From positions 1 to 51,394 of IMG/VR virus record IMGVR_UViG_3300005529_000047: DNA of 51,394 nucleotides; one strand, given 5' to 3'. The stretch is from a virus. Shown one piece after another: positions 1 through 7,082 of the stretch; within the stretch, counting starts at the first letter, position 1; each line of letters starts with the position of its first letter. Below the pieces are notes generated by a model. It had not been told where the DNA came from and ran no database searches. It was given only the letters and a program-made list of their open reading frames with translations. The position numbers and the translations under genes were made by a program.

Positions 1-258
1 CTCCACATCGTCGAGGCGCTCGCGCGCTCGCTCCGGCTGTCCATCGCCGACCGCAACCGGCTGCTCGTCGCCGCGGGGTACGCGCCGCTCTCCGTCGTTC
101 AGCTCGGCGCGTGGGACGATGCGCTCCAGGCCGTCGCCGACGTGCTCACGGACATTCACCTGTCGCCCGAGGAGCGCGACCAGTTCCGCTCGGTGGTGCA
201 GATGATCTCGGCGCGCTGGCGCGGCGGCCCGCAGGTCACCCCGCAGTTCGTGAGGTAG
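1..258 (+). CDS. XRE/MmyB-type regulator, C-terminal part (5' truncated by window edge)
   Basis: The frame is open from the first base to TAG at 256-258, giving 85 residues with no start in the window. The opening stretch, ending in RNRLLVAAGYAP, is typical of the segment just after the helix-turn-helix in XRE regulators of the MmyB type; what follows would be the ligand or MmyB-like region, but it is much shorter than in full MmyB proteins. The DNA-binding helices themselves would lie before the window. It is followed after 9 bases by the next + gene with an AGGAGG ribosome site, so it seems to head the early operon. Whether it belongs to phage or host cannot be decided here. Confidence 0.6.
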   Translation, partial: LHIVEALARSLRLSIADRNRLLVAAGYAPLSVVQLGAWDDALQAVADVLTDIHLSPEERDQFRSVVQMISARWRGGPQVTPQFVR

Positions 259-267
259 GAGGCTCGT

Positions 268-531
268 ATGGCAGTCCGACGGTTGACGCTGAACGACCCC
301 GTCATTCAGGCCATCCACCAGCTTACGGCGAGCGTGGTTGAGGCCGGACAGCGGCGCCGCGCCGGGGAGAACAACATCGCCCTTACCGCGTTCTGTGGGG
401 CACTCGCGTTGGCGAAGCGCGACACGGAGCTGTTCCGCGCGCTCGCGGAGTACATGGACATCGTTGGCCCCGAGGCCATCCAGGACTGGTGGGTCGACGA
501 TCTCCGTGATGCCCTCAGGAAGGCAACCTGA
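268..531 (+). CDS. Hypothetical protein, 87 aa
   Basis: ATG at 268 follows a strong AGGAGG at 257-262. The product is a small, soluble, mostly helical protein with an acidic C-terminal half (WWVDDLRDALRK). I do not recognise a family. It ends one base before the ATG of the next gene, so the two are probably translated together in the early operon. Confidence 0.65.
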   Translation: MAVRRLTLNDPVIQAIHQLTASVVEAGQRRRAGENNIALTAFCGALALAKRDTELFRALAEYMDIVGPEAIQDWWVDDLRDALRKAT

Positions 532-532
532 C

Positions 533-691
533 ATGCACCGCCTGCGCATGCTCGCCATCCTGCGGCACCTGGCCGTCGACCTGCGCCTCACCGCCGAAGA
601 GCGCGAGGCCGTCGAGGCGGCCGTCCGCCGCATCACCCGGCGGCCGCCCCTCCCCGAAAACATCCCCCAGGTCCTGAGAGGAGGAAGCTGA
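533..691 (+). CDS. Hypothetical small protein, 52 aa
   Basis: ATG at 533 lies directly after the previous stop (529-531). The protein is short, basic and Arg-rich with a helical centre (LTAEEREAVEAAVRRI) and an upstream stretch resembling a regulator helix (LRMLAILRHLAVDLRL). The stop overlaps the next start as TGATG. No family is recognised; support comes from codon usage like its neighbours and tight coupling on both sides. Confidence 0.5.
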   Translation: MHRLRMLAILRHLAVDLRLTAEEREAVEAAVRRITRRPPLPENIPQVLRGGS

Positions 692-906
692 TGGCTGAAA
701 TGGTCGACATGATGGAGTTGCCCCCGGCGCGGCCGGTCGTCATGTTCGCGTTCCGGGTTGGCGGCACCACCTTCATCGGGATCGACCTGCCCGACGGCTA
801 CCGGGCCATGCTGCCCGTGGATCACGCGCGGGCGCTCGGTGCCCAGCTCTGCGCCTTTGCCAGCGAGATCATCGCCAAGAGCGCCGCCGATGAAGGCGGC
901 AACTGA
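691..906 (+). CDS. Hypothetical protein, 71 aa
   Basis: Starts at ATG 691, overlapping the previous stop, with GAGAGGAGG at 677-685 as ribosome site. The central part reads as alternating beta strands (PVVMFAFRVGGTTFIGIDLP) followed by an amphipathic helix. No known domain is recognised. It is part of the tightly packed early operon. Confidence 0.6.
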   Translation: MAEMVDMMELPPARPVVMFAFRVGGTTFIGIDLPDGYRAMLPVDHARALGAQLCAFASEIIAKSAADEGGN

Positions 907-907
907 G

Positions 908-1243
908 ATGCGCTGCGAGCACTGCGGCGGCTCGCTCCTCGATGAGCCCGACGGGAAGCGACCGCGCCGCGTCTGTCTGTCCTGTGGAAGGGAGGCTCCT
1001 GTGCCCGAATTCATCCGTCACGACGCCGACTGGAAGGCGATGGCCATGGAGGATCTGAAGGAGAAGATCGCCCAGGTCCAGGCCGTCGAGAGCATCAAGC
1101 TGGAGGCCGAGCGCACCTGGGCGGCGCAAAGCGCCGCCCAGGTGCAGGGGGTGCCAGAGCTGCCCTGGAAGGCGAAGCCCAAGCACGCCGGCGGTCGCCG
1201 AAAGCGCGAGCAGACGAACGGCGTCGCCGCGGCGGTGGCGTGA
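908..1243 (+). CDS. Zinc-ribbon protein with helical C-terminus, 111 aa
   Basis: ATG at 908 is chosen because it places a treble-clef type zinc ribbon at the very N-terminus: CEHC at residues 3-6 and CLSC about 20 residues later. An acidic helical segment (residues about 40-75) and a basic Lys/Arg-rich tail (KPKHAGGRRKREQ) follow, which suggests nucleic-acid binding. The stop overlaps the next start as TGATG. Function unknown; one of about a dozen small Cys-pair proteins in this genome. Confidence 0.6.
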   Translation: MRCEHCGGSLLDEPDGKRPRRVCLSCGREAPVPEFIRHDADWKAMAMEDLKEKIAQVQAVESIKLEAERTWAAQSAAQVQGVPELPWKAKPKHAGGRRKREQTNGVAAAVA

Positions 1244-1440
1244 TGTCCTACCTCGATGCGCCCTGCCCGAAGTGCGGCGCCCCGCGGGTCGAGCGCACCA
1301 ATCGAGCGACAGGCATCGCCTTCGTCGGCTGCTCGGCATGGCCCGCGTGCACCTTTACAACCCCGCTCCCGCCGGATGAGGTCATGCGGCGGATGGGCGC
1401 CACACCGCTGCCCGGCTTCGATCGCGTGGAGCTGGGCTGA
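1243..1440 (+). CDS. Topoisomerase-type C4 zinc finger protein, 65 aa
   Basis: ATG 1243 overlaps the previous stop. The protein is essentially one C4 finger: CPKCGAP near residue 8, a conserved RATGIAFVGCSAWPACTF stretch with the second Cys pair, and a short tail. This pattern matches the zinc-finger module repeated at the C-terminus of bacterial topoisomerase I, which binds single-stranded DNA. As a stand-alone phage protein it may bind replication intermediates; that role is inference. Confidence 0.65.
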   Translation: MSYLDAPCPKCGAPRVERTNRATGIAFVGCSAWPACTFTTPLPPDEVMRRMGATPLPGFDRVELG

Positions 1441-1649
1441 TGCCAGTCGGTCCCGGGAAATACGACGACCTTTGCACCAAGGTCCGCGAGGAGACCAATG
1501 CCAGCGGAGCCATCGTGCTGATCTTTGGCGGCGCCGAGGGCGATGGGTTCTCGTGCCAGGCGCCACTCGACGTCACGTTGAAGCTGCCCGAGGTCCTGCG
1601 AAGCATGGCGGATCAGATCGAGGCATCTCTGAGGGCTGGGCGCCTCTGA
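1440..1649 (+). CDS. Hypothetical protein, 69 aa
   Basis: ATG 1440 overlaps the preceding TGA, and the stop overlaps the next start (TGATG). The middle reads as two beta strands around AIVLIFGGAEGDGFSCQ and the end as a helix (LRSMADQIEASLRAGR). Proteins of this size and shape are frequent in phage early operons, but I know of no assigned function. Confidence 0.55.
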   Translation: MPVGPGKYDDLCTKVREETNASGAIVLIFGGAEGDGFSCQAPLDVTLKLPEVLRSMADQIEASLRAGRL

Positions 1650-1993
1650 TGCCCCGCGCTCGCCGCGTCGACCTCAACCAATCCGAGGTGGTGGATGCAT
1701 TCCGCCAGGCTGGTGCCCGCGTCCGCGTCACCTCTGATCTCGGCCGTGGCCACCCTGACTTAGTCGTGGTTTACGAGGACGCCGAGGGCCACACCCACAC
1801 CGAATTCGTCGAGGTGAAGGGGCCAACGGGAAAGCTCACGAAGGCCCAACGGGAGTGGATCGAGCAAACGGGAATCACGCCGCACATCGTCCGCAGCCCG
1901 CTCGAAGCGCTGGCGCTCCTCGGGCTCAAATACCAGGTGATCGACATGCACGAACGGCGCGTCGCCCAGGCGCGCCACTACGGAGGACGCTGA
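1649..1993 (+). CDS. VRR-NUC/RecB-like PD-(D/E)XK nuclease, 114 aa
   Basis: Start ATG 1649 overlaps the previous stop. The active-site signature is visible: an N-terminal helix with a Glu (SEVVDAFRQAG), then GHPDLVVVY carrying the metal-binding Asp, then FVEVKGPTGKLTKAQREW with the E-x-K pair and the conserved helix. This is the single-domain VRR-NUC/Holliday-junction-resolvase-like fold common in phages, acting on branched or recombination DNA. It precedes the ParB-like gene by 4 bases. The family call is firm; the exact substrate is not known. Confidence 0.75.
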   Translation: MPRARRVDLNQSEVVDAFRQAGARVRVTSDLGRGHPDLVVVYEDAEGHTHTEFVEVKGPTGKLTKAQREWIEQTGITPHIVRSPLEALALLGLKYQVIDMHERRVAQARHYGGR

Positions 1994-1997
1994 TCAA

Positions 1998-3839
1998 ATG
2001 GCCGTCAAGGAAATCCCCGCCGAGTCCGCGCGGAATGTCGCCCTTATGGCCGATACCGCGGCCAACATCGACCTGCCCCTCGCCCAGATTGTCCCGGGCA
2101 AGAATCCCCGCCAGACCTTCGACCAGGAAGCGCTGGAGCAGCTCGCCGAGTCCATCCGTCGCCTTGGCGTCCTCGAGCCGCTCCTCGTCCGCCCGATCCA
2201 CAAGGGCGGCGAGTCACCCCGCTTCGAGCTCCTCGCCGGCGAGCGCCGATGGCGCGCGGCGCAACTCGCCGGCCTGCGCACCGTCCCGACCCGCGTGCTA
2301 CCGGGCATCGACGACGAGCAGGCCGCCGAAATCGCGCTCGTCGAGAACCTCCAGCGCGTCGACCTGAACCCCATGGAGGAGGCCGAGGGCTACCGCCAGC
2401 TCGCCGACCTCGGCTGGAAGCAGGCGCAGATCGCCGAGGCTGTGAAGCGCTCCCAGCCGGCGGTCGCCAACACGATGCGGCTCCTGAAGCTCCCCGAAGA
2501 CGTGCAGCAGCTCGTCCGCGATCGCGCGCTCAGCGCCAGCCACGGCGTCGCCTTGCTCCGCCTGGAGCCCTTCCCCGACGTGGCTCGGGCGACCGCGAAG
2601 CTCGCCATCGACAAGGGCCTCTCGGCCCACGAGGTCGAGAAGGTCTTCGACCGTCAGACCTGGCCGCTGGAGCAGCTTGGCGTCATCGCCAGCGTTGGCT
2701 ACTCGCTCATAGAGACCTGTCAGAAGTGCCCCTTCGAGGCGTTCCGCTCGTCGTCTTTCGGCAGCGGCATCTGCCTGCGGCCGGAGCACCATCGGGAGCT
2801 GGTCCAGCAGCAGAGCAGCAACGCCGCTAAGCGGGTCGAGGCCGCGGTCGCCGAGGCAACCGAGAAAGACGGGACGGCGCCGCGCCTGCTCTCGGACCTC
2901 CGATACGACGAGTACGTGCGCCTTGACGACAACGTCCCCGGCTGCGCCGCGTCCTGCGCATGCCGGGCCACCGCCATCGATGGCGCAGGCCGCGCGGTCC
3001 AGATCTGCGTGAAGCCCGGCCACCGACGCTCCCTGCAGGCGCGCGAGACGGGTCGTCAGAACAAGTGGCGCGCGGGCCAGCGGGACGAGGCGATCGCCGT
3101 CGCCATCGAGCGCGTCGACCGTCACAGCCAGCCGAACCAGAAGGATCTGGTCCTGATGCTCGCGGCTATCGTTCGCGGCGCCGACTACAACGACCACATG
3201 GCCGACCATGTGAAGGCCGCGGCCGCGCGCCAGAGCGTGACCGTCGACCTCTCCGCGTATGCGAGCACGGCGAACAAGGCCGAGCAGCTCGAAGCGCTGG
3301 AGCAGCTCGGCGTCGGCACCCTCACGCAGCTCATCCTCGAGGCGATTCTCCGCCGCGACATCACCCGCCGCTACGATCAGTACCAGTGGACCGCCGCAGC
3401 CGACGCCGTCTGGTGGCTCGGGCGCGAGCTTCCCAGGGACGGGGGAAAGCCTGAGCCTGCTGGAACAGCCCTCGTCGAGGACCTCAGCGAAGACGACGAG
3501 GCCTCGCGCGCCCTCACCCGCCAGGTCGACCGCGTCGAAGGGCGCGCCTGCTACCTCTGCGACTGCCTCGATGACCCCAACGGCGACGGCGAGTACATCG
3601 GCGAGTGCATCAACGAGGGCATCTGCTGCGAGGAGGAGGGCTGCCGCGAGAAGGGCGTCGCGTTCGTCACCGAGAAGGGCGGTGTGTGCCACGGATGCGC
3701 CGAGAACCAGGAGATCTGCAGGCGGTGCGGCTGCACCAACGACGACGGCTGCGAGGTCACCGACGAGATCATGTGCGAATGGGCCGAGCCCGGCCTGTGC
3801 ACCGTCTGCGCCGAGCGGGGCGGCGAGGTGGCGTCATGA
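1998..3839 (+). CDS. Large ParB-like protein with cysteine-rich zinc regions, 613 aa
   Basis: ATG 1998 opens a protein whose first 170 residues are a clear ParB/Spo0J core: NPR at 36-38, the GERRWRAAQ box at 81-89, an ENLQR/LNPMEEAEGY motif and a helix-turn-helix (WKQAQIAEAVKRSQPAVANT). ParB cores bind parS and CTP. Beyond it there are two Cys clusters in the middle (TCQKCPFEAF; CAASCACRA) and a dense Cys-rich C-terminus (from about residue 515, with roughly 20 Cys) likely to bind several zinc ions. No ParA ATPase lies nearby, so classical partition is not complete here. It may instead act in replication, DNA recognition or transcription. Stop overlaps the next start (ATGA). Confidence 0.8.
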   Translation: MAVKEIPAESARNVALMADTAANIDLPLAQIVPGKNPRQTFDQEALEQLAESIRRLGVLEPLLVRPIHKGGESPRFELLAGERRWRAAQLAGLRTVPTRVLPGIDDEQAAEIALVENLQRVDLNPMEEAEGYRQLADLGWKQAQIAEAVKRSQPAVANTMRLLKLPEDVQQLVRDRALSASHGVALLRLEPFPDVARATAKLAIDKGLSAHEVEKVFDRQTWPLEQLGVIASVGYSLIETCQKCPFEAFRSSSFGSGICLRPEHHRELVQQQSSNAAKRVEAAVAEATEKDGTAPRLLSDLRYDEYVRLDDNVPGCAASCACRATAIDGAGRAVQICVKPGHRRSLQARETGRQNKWRAGQRDEAIAVAIERVDRHSQPNQKDLVLMLAAIVRGADYNDHMADHVKAAAARQSVTVDLSAYASTANKAEQLEALEQLGVGTLTQLILEAILRRDITRRYDQYQWTAAADAVWWLGRELPRDGGKPEPAGTALVEDLSEDDEASRALTRQVDRVEGRACYLCDCLDDPNGDGEYIGECINEGICCEEEGCREKGVAFVTEKGGVCHGCAENQEICRRCGCTNDDGCEVTDEIMCEWAEPGLCTVCAERGGEVAS

Positions 3840-4126
3840 GCGAGATCGACCTGAACGTCCCCGGCGTGCTGGCCCGTCGCTATCTGGATGACGGGCGGAT
3901 TCTCGATGTGACGCTCCTGACGTTCGGGCGGGCGCGGCTCCATGTCGGCCCTCCGGACTCGCATTGGTACGACGACGAGTGGTGATACGACACGCCCGAG
4001 GCGGCGGTCGTCGCCCTGACGTGCTGGGACGGGAAGGGGGAGCCAGAGGGGTGGATGCGCCACCCGGATACCGGCCGGTACCGGCCGGGCGGCGATCCCG
4101 AGAAGGAATACCGGAAGGGCGAATGA
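3836..4126 (+). pseudogene. Gene interrupted by an in-frame UGA (49 + 46 codons)
   Basis: ATG 3836 overlaps the ParB-like stop. The frame reads 49 codons to TGA at 3983-3985, then continues in the same frame for 46 sensible codons (YDTPEAAVVALTCWDGKGEP, then GWMRHPDTGRYRPGGDPEKE) to TGA 4124-4126. The joined product has the look of a known small family with aromatic and WDG.GEP.GW motifs, and the break falls between EW and YDTP, where I recall a Cys in relatives. Possible explanations are a nonsense mutation, a sequence error, or UGA read-through. Only the first 49 residues are certain to be made. Confidence 0.6.
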
Positions 4127-4151
4127 GTTCCCAACCTCCCAAGGAGATCGC

Positions 4152-4517
4152 ATGACCCAGCTTTTCGCCGCAGTGGCCGTTGTGGCCGCGCTCTCGCAGC
4201 CGGTGCCCCTGCAGGTGCAGGTCCCAGCCACCGCGACTCACTACGGCTCGGACTACAACGGCCGTCCGCTTGGATGTGGCGGGACCTACTGGGGGACCGA
4301 CCCCTCGATTGCGGCGGTGGGCCCGAGTCGCTATAGCGATTGGCCGTGCGGCACGCCGCTCCTGGTCGAGGGGCCAGCGGGCAGCGCTGTTGTGACGCGG
4401 CAGGACGCCTGCCCGGGATGCGGGGCAAACACGATCGACCTCAGCGAGGCCGCGTCGACTCTCGTGTGCGGCCGGCCGGTCACATGCCAGGTCAGTATCT
4501 CGGAGTGGGAGCCATGA
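4152..4517 (+). CDS. Secreted RlpA/expansin-like double-psi beta-barrel protein, 121 aa
   Basis: ATG 4152 has AAGGAG at 4141-4146. Residues 1-25 form a short signal peptide (FAAVAVVAALS core). The rest is one double-psi beta-barrel: THYG near 29-32, CGGTYWGTD at 42-50, an AAVG..RY..W.CGTPL stretch, then RQDACPGC at 83-90 and IDLS at 95-98. These are the conserved positions of RlpA/EG45-type barrels, which act on or bind peptidoglycan outside the membrane. It sits in the early block rather than the lysis block, so it may alter the wall of an infected or lysogenic cell. The stop overlaps the next ATG. Confidence 0.75.
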   Translation: MTQLFAAVAVVAALSQPVPLQVQVPATATHYGSDYNGRPLGCGGTYWGTDPSIAAVGPSRYSDWPCGTPLLVEGPAGSAVVTRQDACPGCGANTIDLSEAASTLVCGRPVTCQVSISEWEP

Positions 4518-5041
4518 CGGAGAACCGTGACGCCGACCTGGACGCGCTGACCCAGGTGAAGCAGGGGTCTGGCGCCCTCTGGCAGATGGCGGAGAACCTT
4601 TACGCGAAGAGGTGTCCACGGATGGTTGAGCAGCCGGGATGGGACAGTGCGAAGTCGGAAGGGCTCTGGGGTGGGGACGAGCACATCGCCCCACCGAAGA
4701 ACGGCCAGCCGTGTGACCCCGATACAGAGGACTGCCGACTCGATCCGGGCGTGTACGAGCTGGTGTGGGGGCTCTATGAGGCGGGGATCGAGACCGGCTG
4801 GTCCTGCCAGGGCGGGGGCGAGCCTCACGCCTATCTGACGCGATTGATCGCGCTCGGGGTCAATGACGAGGACGCTGGCCCTCGCGCACTCGAAGTGGCT
4901 CAGCGGCTCAAGATGCCAGTGCTCTGGTTACATCGGGTGAAATGGGTTGGGCCCGGTCACCCGGACTTCTGGTGGGAACTGCACTTTGATCGCTGGACAA
5001 ACTGGACTCGGGGGGAACATGGAGGACCCACGGATGGCTGA
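4514..5041 (+). CDS. Hypothetical protein, 175 aa
   Basis: ATG 4514 overlaps the stop of the barrel gene (ATGA). The product is soluble and acidic, rich in Trp and Gly, with CDPDTEDCRLDPG and WSCQGGGEPHAY segments. The latter resembles small phage proteins that sense or bind a nucleotide or metal, but I cannot name a family. Length and codon usage support a real gene. Confidence 0.6.
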   Translation: MTENRDADLDALTQVKQGSGALWQMAENLYAKRCPRMVEQPGWDSAKSEGLWGGDEHIAPPKNGQPCDPDTEDCRLDPGVYELVWGLYEAGIETGWSCQGGGEPHAYLTRLIALGVNDEDAGPRALEVAQRLKMPVLWLHRVKWVGPGHPDFWWELHFDRWTNWTRGEHGGPTDG

Positions 5042-5345
5042 GCGCGGGAAGCGGCCCTATCTGACGGACGAACAACTCGATGCGCTGGCGTTGCTCGATG
5101 TGACCGACCTGCGCTACGCGAGTATTAGTTGGCGAGCGGTGGTCGATGAGCTAAAGCAGCGCCGGGCCGCCGAGCGCGAGGCTGCGCGCGGGGCCGTGGG
5201 GCTGACCGTGGAGGAGGCGCGGCTGGTGATCGAAGCGCTCGACGACTACGGAATGCCCCCTGGCTATGAGGAGAGCAAGGCATATGCCTTGCTCCAGCGG
5301 CTGCGCGCCGCGCTGGCCGCGCTGGAGCCCGAGGCGTCCCCGTGA
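5019..5345 (+). CDS. Hypothetical helical protein, 108 aa
   Basis: ATG 5019 is preceded by GGGGGAA and overlaps the end of the previous gene by 23 bases; ATG 5034 is an alternative start. The product is strongly helical and charged (DELKQRRAAEREAARG, LLQRLRAALAALEPE), with no recognised domain. It is the last gene of the early + block before a 337-base gene-free stretch. Confidence 0.55.
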   Translation: MEDPRMAERGKRPYLTDEQLDALALLDVTDLRYASISWRAVVDELKQRRAAEREAARGAVGLTVEEARLVIEALDDYGMPPGYEESKAYALLQRLRAALAALEPEASP

Positions 5346-5357
5346 CCCCTTTGGGCC

Positions 5358-5380
5358 GAGCTTTAAAACGTTTAAGGCTC
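5358..5380 (+). terminator. AT-rich 10-bp hairpin after the early block
   Basis: GAGCTTTAAA and TTTAAGGCTC form a 10-bp stem with one G-U pair and a 3-base loop, only 13 bases past the early block stop, in a sequence far richer in A+T than its surroundings. It is followed by CTTTAGAGC rather than a plain T-run. It could be a weak terminator or a protein-binding site. From 5381 to 5558 I see no convincing gene or repeat; a 74-codon - strand frame there has no supporting features. Confidence 0.35.
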
Positions 5381-5558
5381 TTTAGAGCTGGGCGACTGCT
5401 CGATGGTCGCCGCGCTCGTGGTAGTACCCCAGCCACCAGCTCGATTGGCGCGTCTCAGACAACTGGCGGGGAAACCCCTCGGCGGGAATCTCTGCCTTGG
5501 CGGCCTGATTGTTACGACGCGCCGTGACGACCGTTACTAGACGACTATCAGGAATCCG

Positions 5559-5669
5559 TGATACTATGGCCCTACTACTGAGGCCGTAGCCTCTTTCATA
5601 GCGCAACTAACGCGGCACCTGACGCCGCCCCCCGAGGACTTCGGCCCTCGGTGAGGGGCGGCGTTTTTT
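5559..5669 (+). promoter_or_regulatory. Leader cassette 1: extended -10, GCCGTA core, terminator-like hairpin
   Basis: TGA plus TACTAT (5559-5567) forms an extended -10. Predicted transcription starts near 5575. GAGGC-CGTA-GCCTC (5582-5595 region) carries the GCCGTA core of the decamer found in the other cassettes, here inside a small stem. Then ACGCCGCCCC (5622-5631) pairs with GGGGCGGCGT (5655-5664), with an inner CCGAGG/CCTCGG stem, followed by T6. The gene at 5683 starts right after it. This is the most divergent member of the family. Confidence 0.6.
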
Positions 5670-5682
5670 CATTGGGGGAAAG

Positions 5683-5916
5683 TTGGCGGTCGCCCTTGCG
5701 GAACTGGGCATGGAAGATGAGTCAGCCCGACGCACCCGAGCGGCACGGTGCCCTGTTTGTGGCCAAGTGCTGGGCGTGATTTACGGTGACATCCTTGTCA
5801 TCCAGCGCGGCGGGATTCCCAATCGCACCGGGCTGAACGATAAGATCGCCGTTCCCTGCATCACCCGCACCTGCTACGGCATCTGGCACCCCGAGCCGAG
5901 CGATCTGGCGTGCTGA
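5683..5916 (+). CDS. Zinc-ribbon protein, 77 aa
   Basis: The frame begins at TTG 5683 just behind GGGGGAAAG and leader cassette 1; the spacing is short, so ATG 5710 is a possible alternative start. A CPVCGQ knuckle at about residues 23-28 and a second Cys pair (CITRTC) near residues 59-64 suggest a zinc ribbon. Its stop overlaps the next gene, whose AYEGH helix is found fused to a ribbon in the gene at 10513, so these two proteins may act together. Confidence 0.55.
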   Translation: MAVALAELGMEDESARRTRAARCPVCGQVLGVIYGDILVIQRGGIPNRTGLNDKIAVPCITRTCYGIWHPEPSDLAC

Positions 5917-6119
5917 AGGACCTAAGCCCCCAGGCGCTGCTCGACGCGGCTATCGTCTCCGCCTACGAGGGCCATCCCTACAGCGAGCCCTACCGCGAGC
6001 TTCGAGACCTGCTCGAAACCCCATTCACGGGCCATCAAAACCCTCTCCCGACGGCGCCCATCAAAAGACGGTCGGGCGCAAACGGGGTTTTGACGGAAAT
6101 GCGTAGCCGTGGCGAGTAA
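5910..6119 (+). CDS. Small AYEGH-motif protein, 69 aa
   Basis: GTG 5910 overlaps the previous stop. The N-terminal half is a helix pair with the signature AIVSAYEGHPYSEPYREL; the same pattern (AIAGAYEGH, then Y..LR..L) occurs at the C-terminus of the protein at 10513-10707. The C-terminal 25 residues are low in structure and overlie an inverted repeat (6036-6092) ahead of the recombinase. Function unknown. Confidence 0.5.
   Translation: MLKDLSPQALLDAAIVSAYEGHPYSEPYRELRDLLETPFTGHQNPLPTAPIKRRSGANGVLTEMRSRGE
6036..6092. repeat. Nested inverted repeat upstream of the serine recombinase (candidate res site)
   Basis: CAAAACCC (6036-6043) with GGGTTTTG (6085-6092) encloses CCCGAC (6047-6052) with GTCGGG (6071-6076). 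The segment also has a near-direct repeat, GCCATCAAAA at 6031 and GCCCATCAAAA at 6057. It lies 17 bases before the recombinase start. Small serine recombinases often act on such sites beside their own gene; assignment as the crossover or regulatory site is inference. Confidence 0.4.
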
Positions 6120-6840
6120 GCGAGCACCCAGCGCGGTAGATGCGGGCAAAGCCGTCGCCTACGTCCGGGTCTCTACCTCCGAGCAGGCGGAGTTCGGCGG
6201 ATCGCTCCCGATGCAGGAAGCCCGCATCCGCGCCTACTGCGAGATGGCCGGCCTGTCGCTTTCGGCGGTCATCAGCGAGGAGGGCGTCTCCGCAGGGAAG
6301 CCGCTCCACGACCGGCCGGGCGGCGCGAAGCTCCTGGCCGCGATCACGCGCGAGCATGTCGGCCACGTCGTGGCGCTCAAGATCGACCGGCTGTTCCGCG
6401 ACGTAGCTGACGCGCTCACCCAGGTCCGAGAGTGGGACCAGCGCGGGATCTCGCTCCACCTGGTGGACTTCGGCGGCGCCGCGCTGAATACCTCCTCGGC
6501 CATGGGTCGGATGATGCTCACGATGCTCGTCGCCTTCGCCGAGTGGGAGCGGAACATCATCGGCGAACGGACGGCCGCGGTCCTCGGCCACAAGAAGGCG
6601 ACGCTCGCGGTGTACGGCACGACGCCCTACGGCTACCAGCGGGTCGGCGACCAGCTCGTCCCCGATCCTCAGGAGCAGGAAGTCGTGCGGCGGATGCGCG
6701 AGCTGCGCGACGAGGGCTGGAGTCTCGGACGGATCGCGCGGGCGATGAACCGCGAGGAGATCCCGACCAAGAAGGGCGGGAAGTGGGCCGCCGAGACGAT
6801 CAGCTACATCCTGCGGAACAAGTTGCATGAGGAGGCATGA
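6109..6840 (+). CDS. Serine recombinase (resolvase/invertase family), 243 aa
   Basis: GTG 6109 opens a resolvase catalytic domain: AYVRVSTSEQ (residues 17-26) with nucleophile Ser22, then a conserved Arg-rich core (KIDRLFRDVADAL) and the long E helix (AMGRMMLTMLVAFAEWERNI). After about residue 170 a helical DNA-binding part follows (YGTTPYGYQRVG, later LGRIARAMNREEIPTKKGGKW), as in the start of the recombinase domain of large serine recombinases, but shorter. It cuts and rejoins DNA through a phosphoserine link. With the tyrosine integrase at 47470, the phage has two site-specific recombinases; this one may resolve multimers or switch DNA. Confidence 0.85.
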   Translation: MASKRAPSAVDAGKAVAYVRVSTSEQAEFGGSLPMQEARIRAYCEMAGLSLSAVISEEGVSAGKPLHDRPGGAKLLAAITREHVGHVVALKIDRLFRDVADALTQVREWDQRGISLHLVDFGGAALNTSSAMGRMMLTMLVAFAEWERNIIGERTAAVLGHKKATLAVYGTTPYGYQRVGDQLVPDPQEQEVVRRMRELRDEGWSLGRIARAMNREEIPTKKGGKWAAETISYILRNKLHEEA

Positions 6841-7074
6841 ATGGAGCACATCGCCGAACGCTGGTCGTCGATCTGGTGCCCCTGCTGCGAGGCGGTTCGG
6901 CGATTGGAGGTTGACGAGATGCCAGCCGACGCGCGCAACCTCACGGCCGGCCTCGACCTCATCTGTGCCGAGTGCCGATTCGTCGTGGCGACCTTGCATG
7001 ACACGAAGACGACGGCGGATGAGCTGGTCGCCGAAGTCGAGCGCTGGGCCCAGCATGGCCCGGCGGTCGGATAG
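6841..7074 (+). CDS. Zinc-ribbon protein, 77 aa
   Basis: ATG 6841 directly follows the recombinase stop with AGGAGG at 6829-6834 inside the recombinase end. CPCCEAVRRLEVDEMP and CAECRFVVATL give two Cys pairs about 30 residues apart, a classic zinc ribbon, followed by an acidic helix. No specific function can be named; co-transcription with the recombinase is likely. Confidence 0.6.
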   Translation: MEHIAERWSSIWCPCCEAVRRLEVDEMPADARNLTAGLDLICAECRFVVATLHDTKTTADELVAEVERWAQHGPAVG

Positions 7075-7082
7075 GAGGAACC

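Noticed and set aside
3836-4126. Selenoprotein assignment for the UGA-interrupted gene
   Set aside because: No SECIS element or selenium genes can be shown here; a nonsense change is simpler, so it is reported only as an interrupted gene.
4123-4155. 10-codon open frame before the secreted barrel gene as a leader peptide
   Set aside because: It merely spans the ribosome site of the barrel gene and has no codon pattern suggesting attenuation.
5382-5606. 74-codon - strand frame in the 337-base gap
   Set aside because: It begins inside leader cassette 1, has no ribosome site and no recognisable features.
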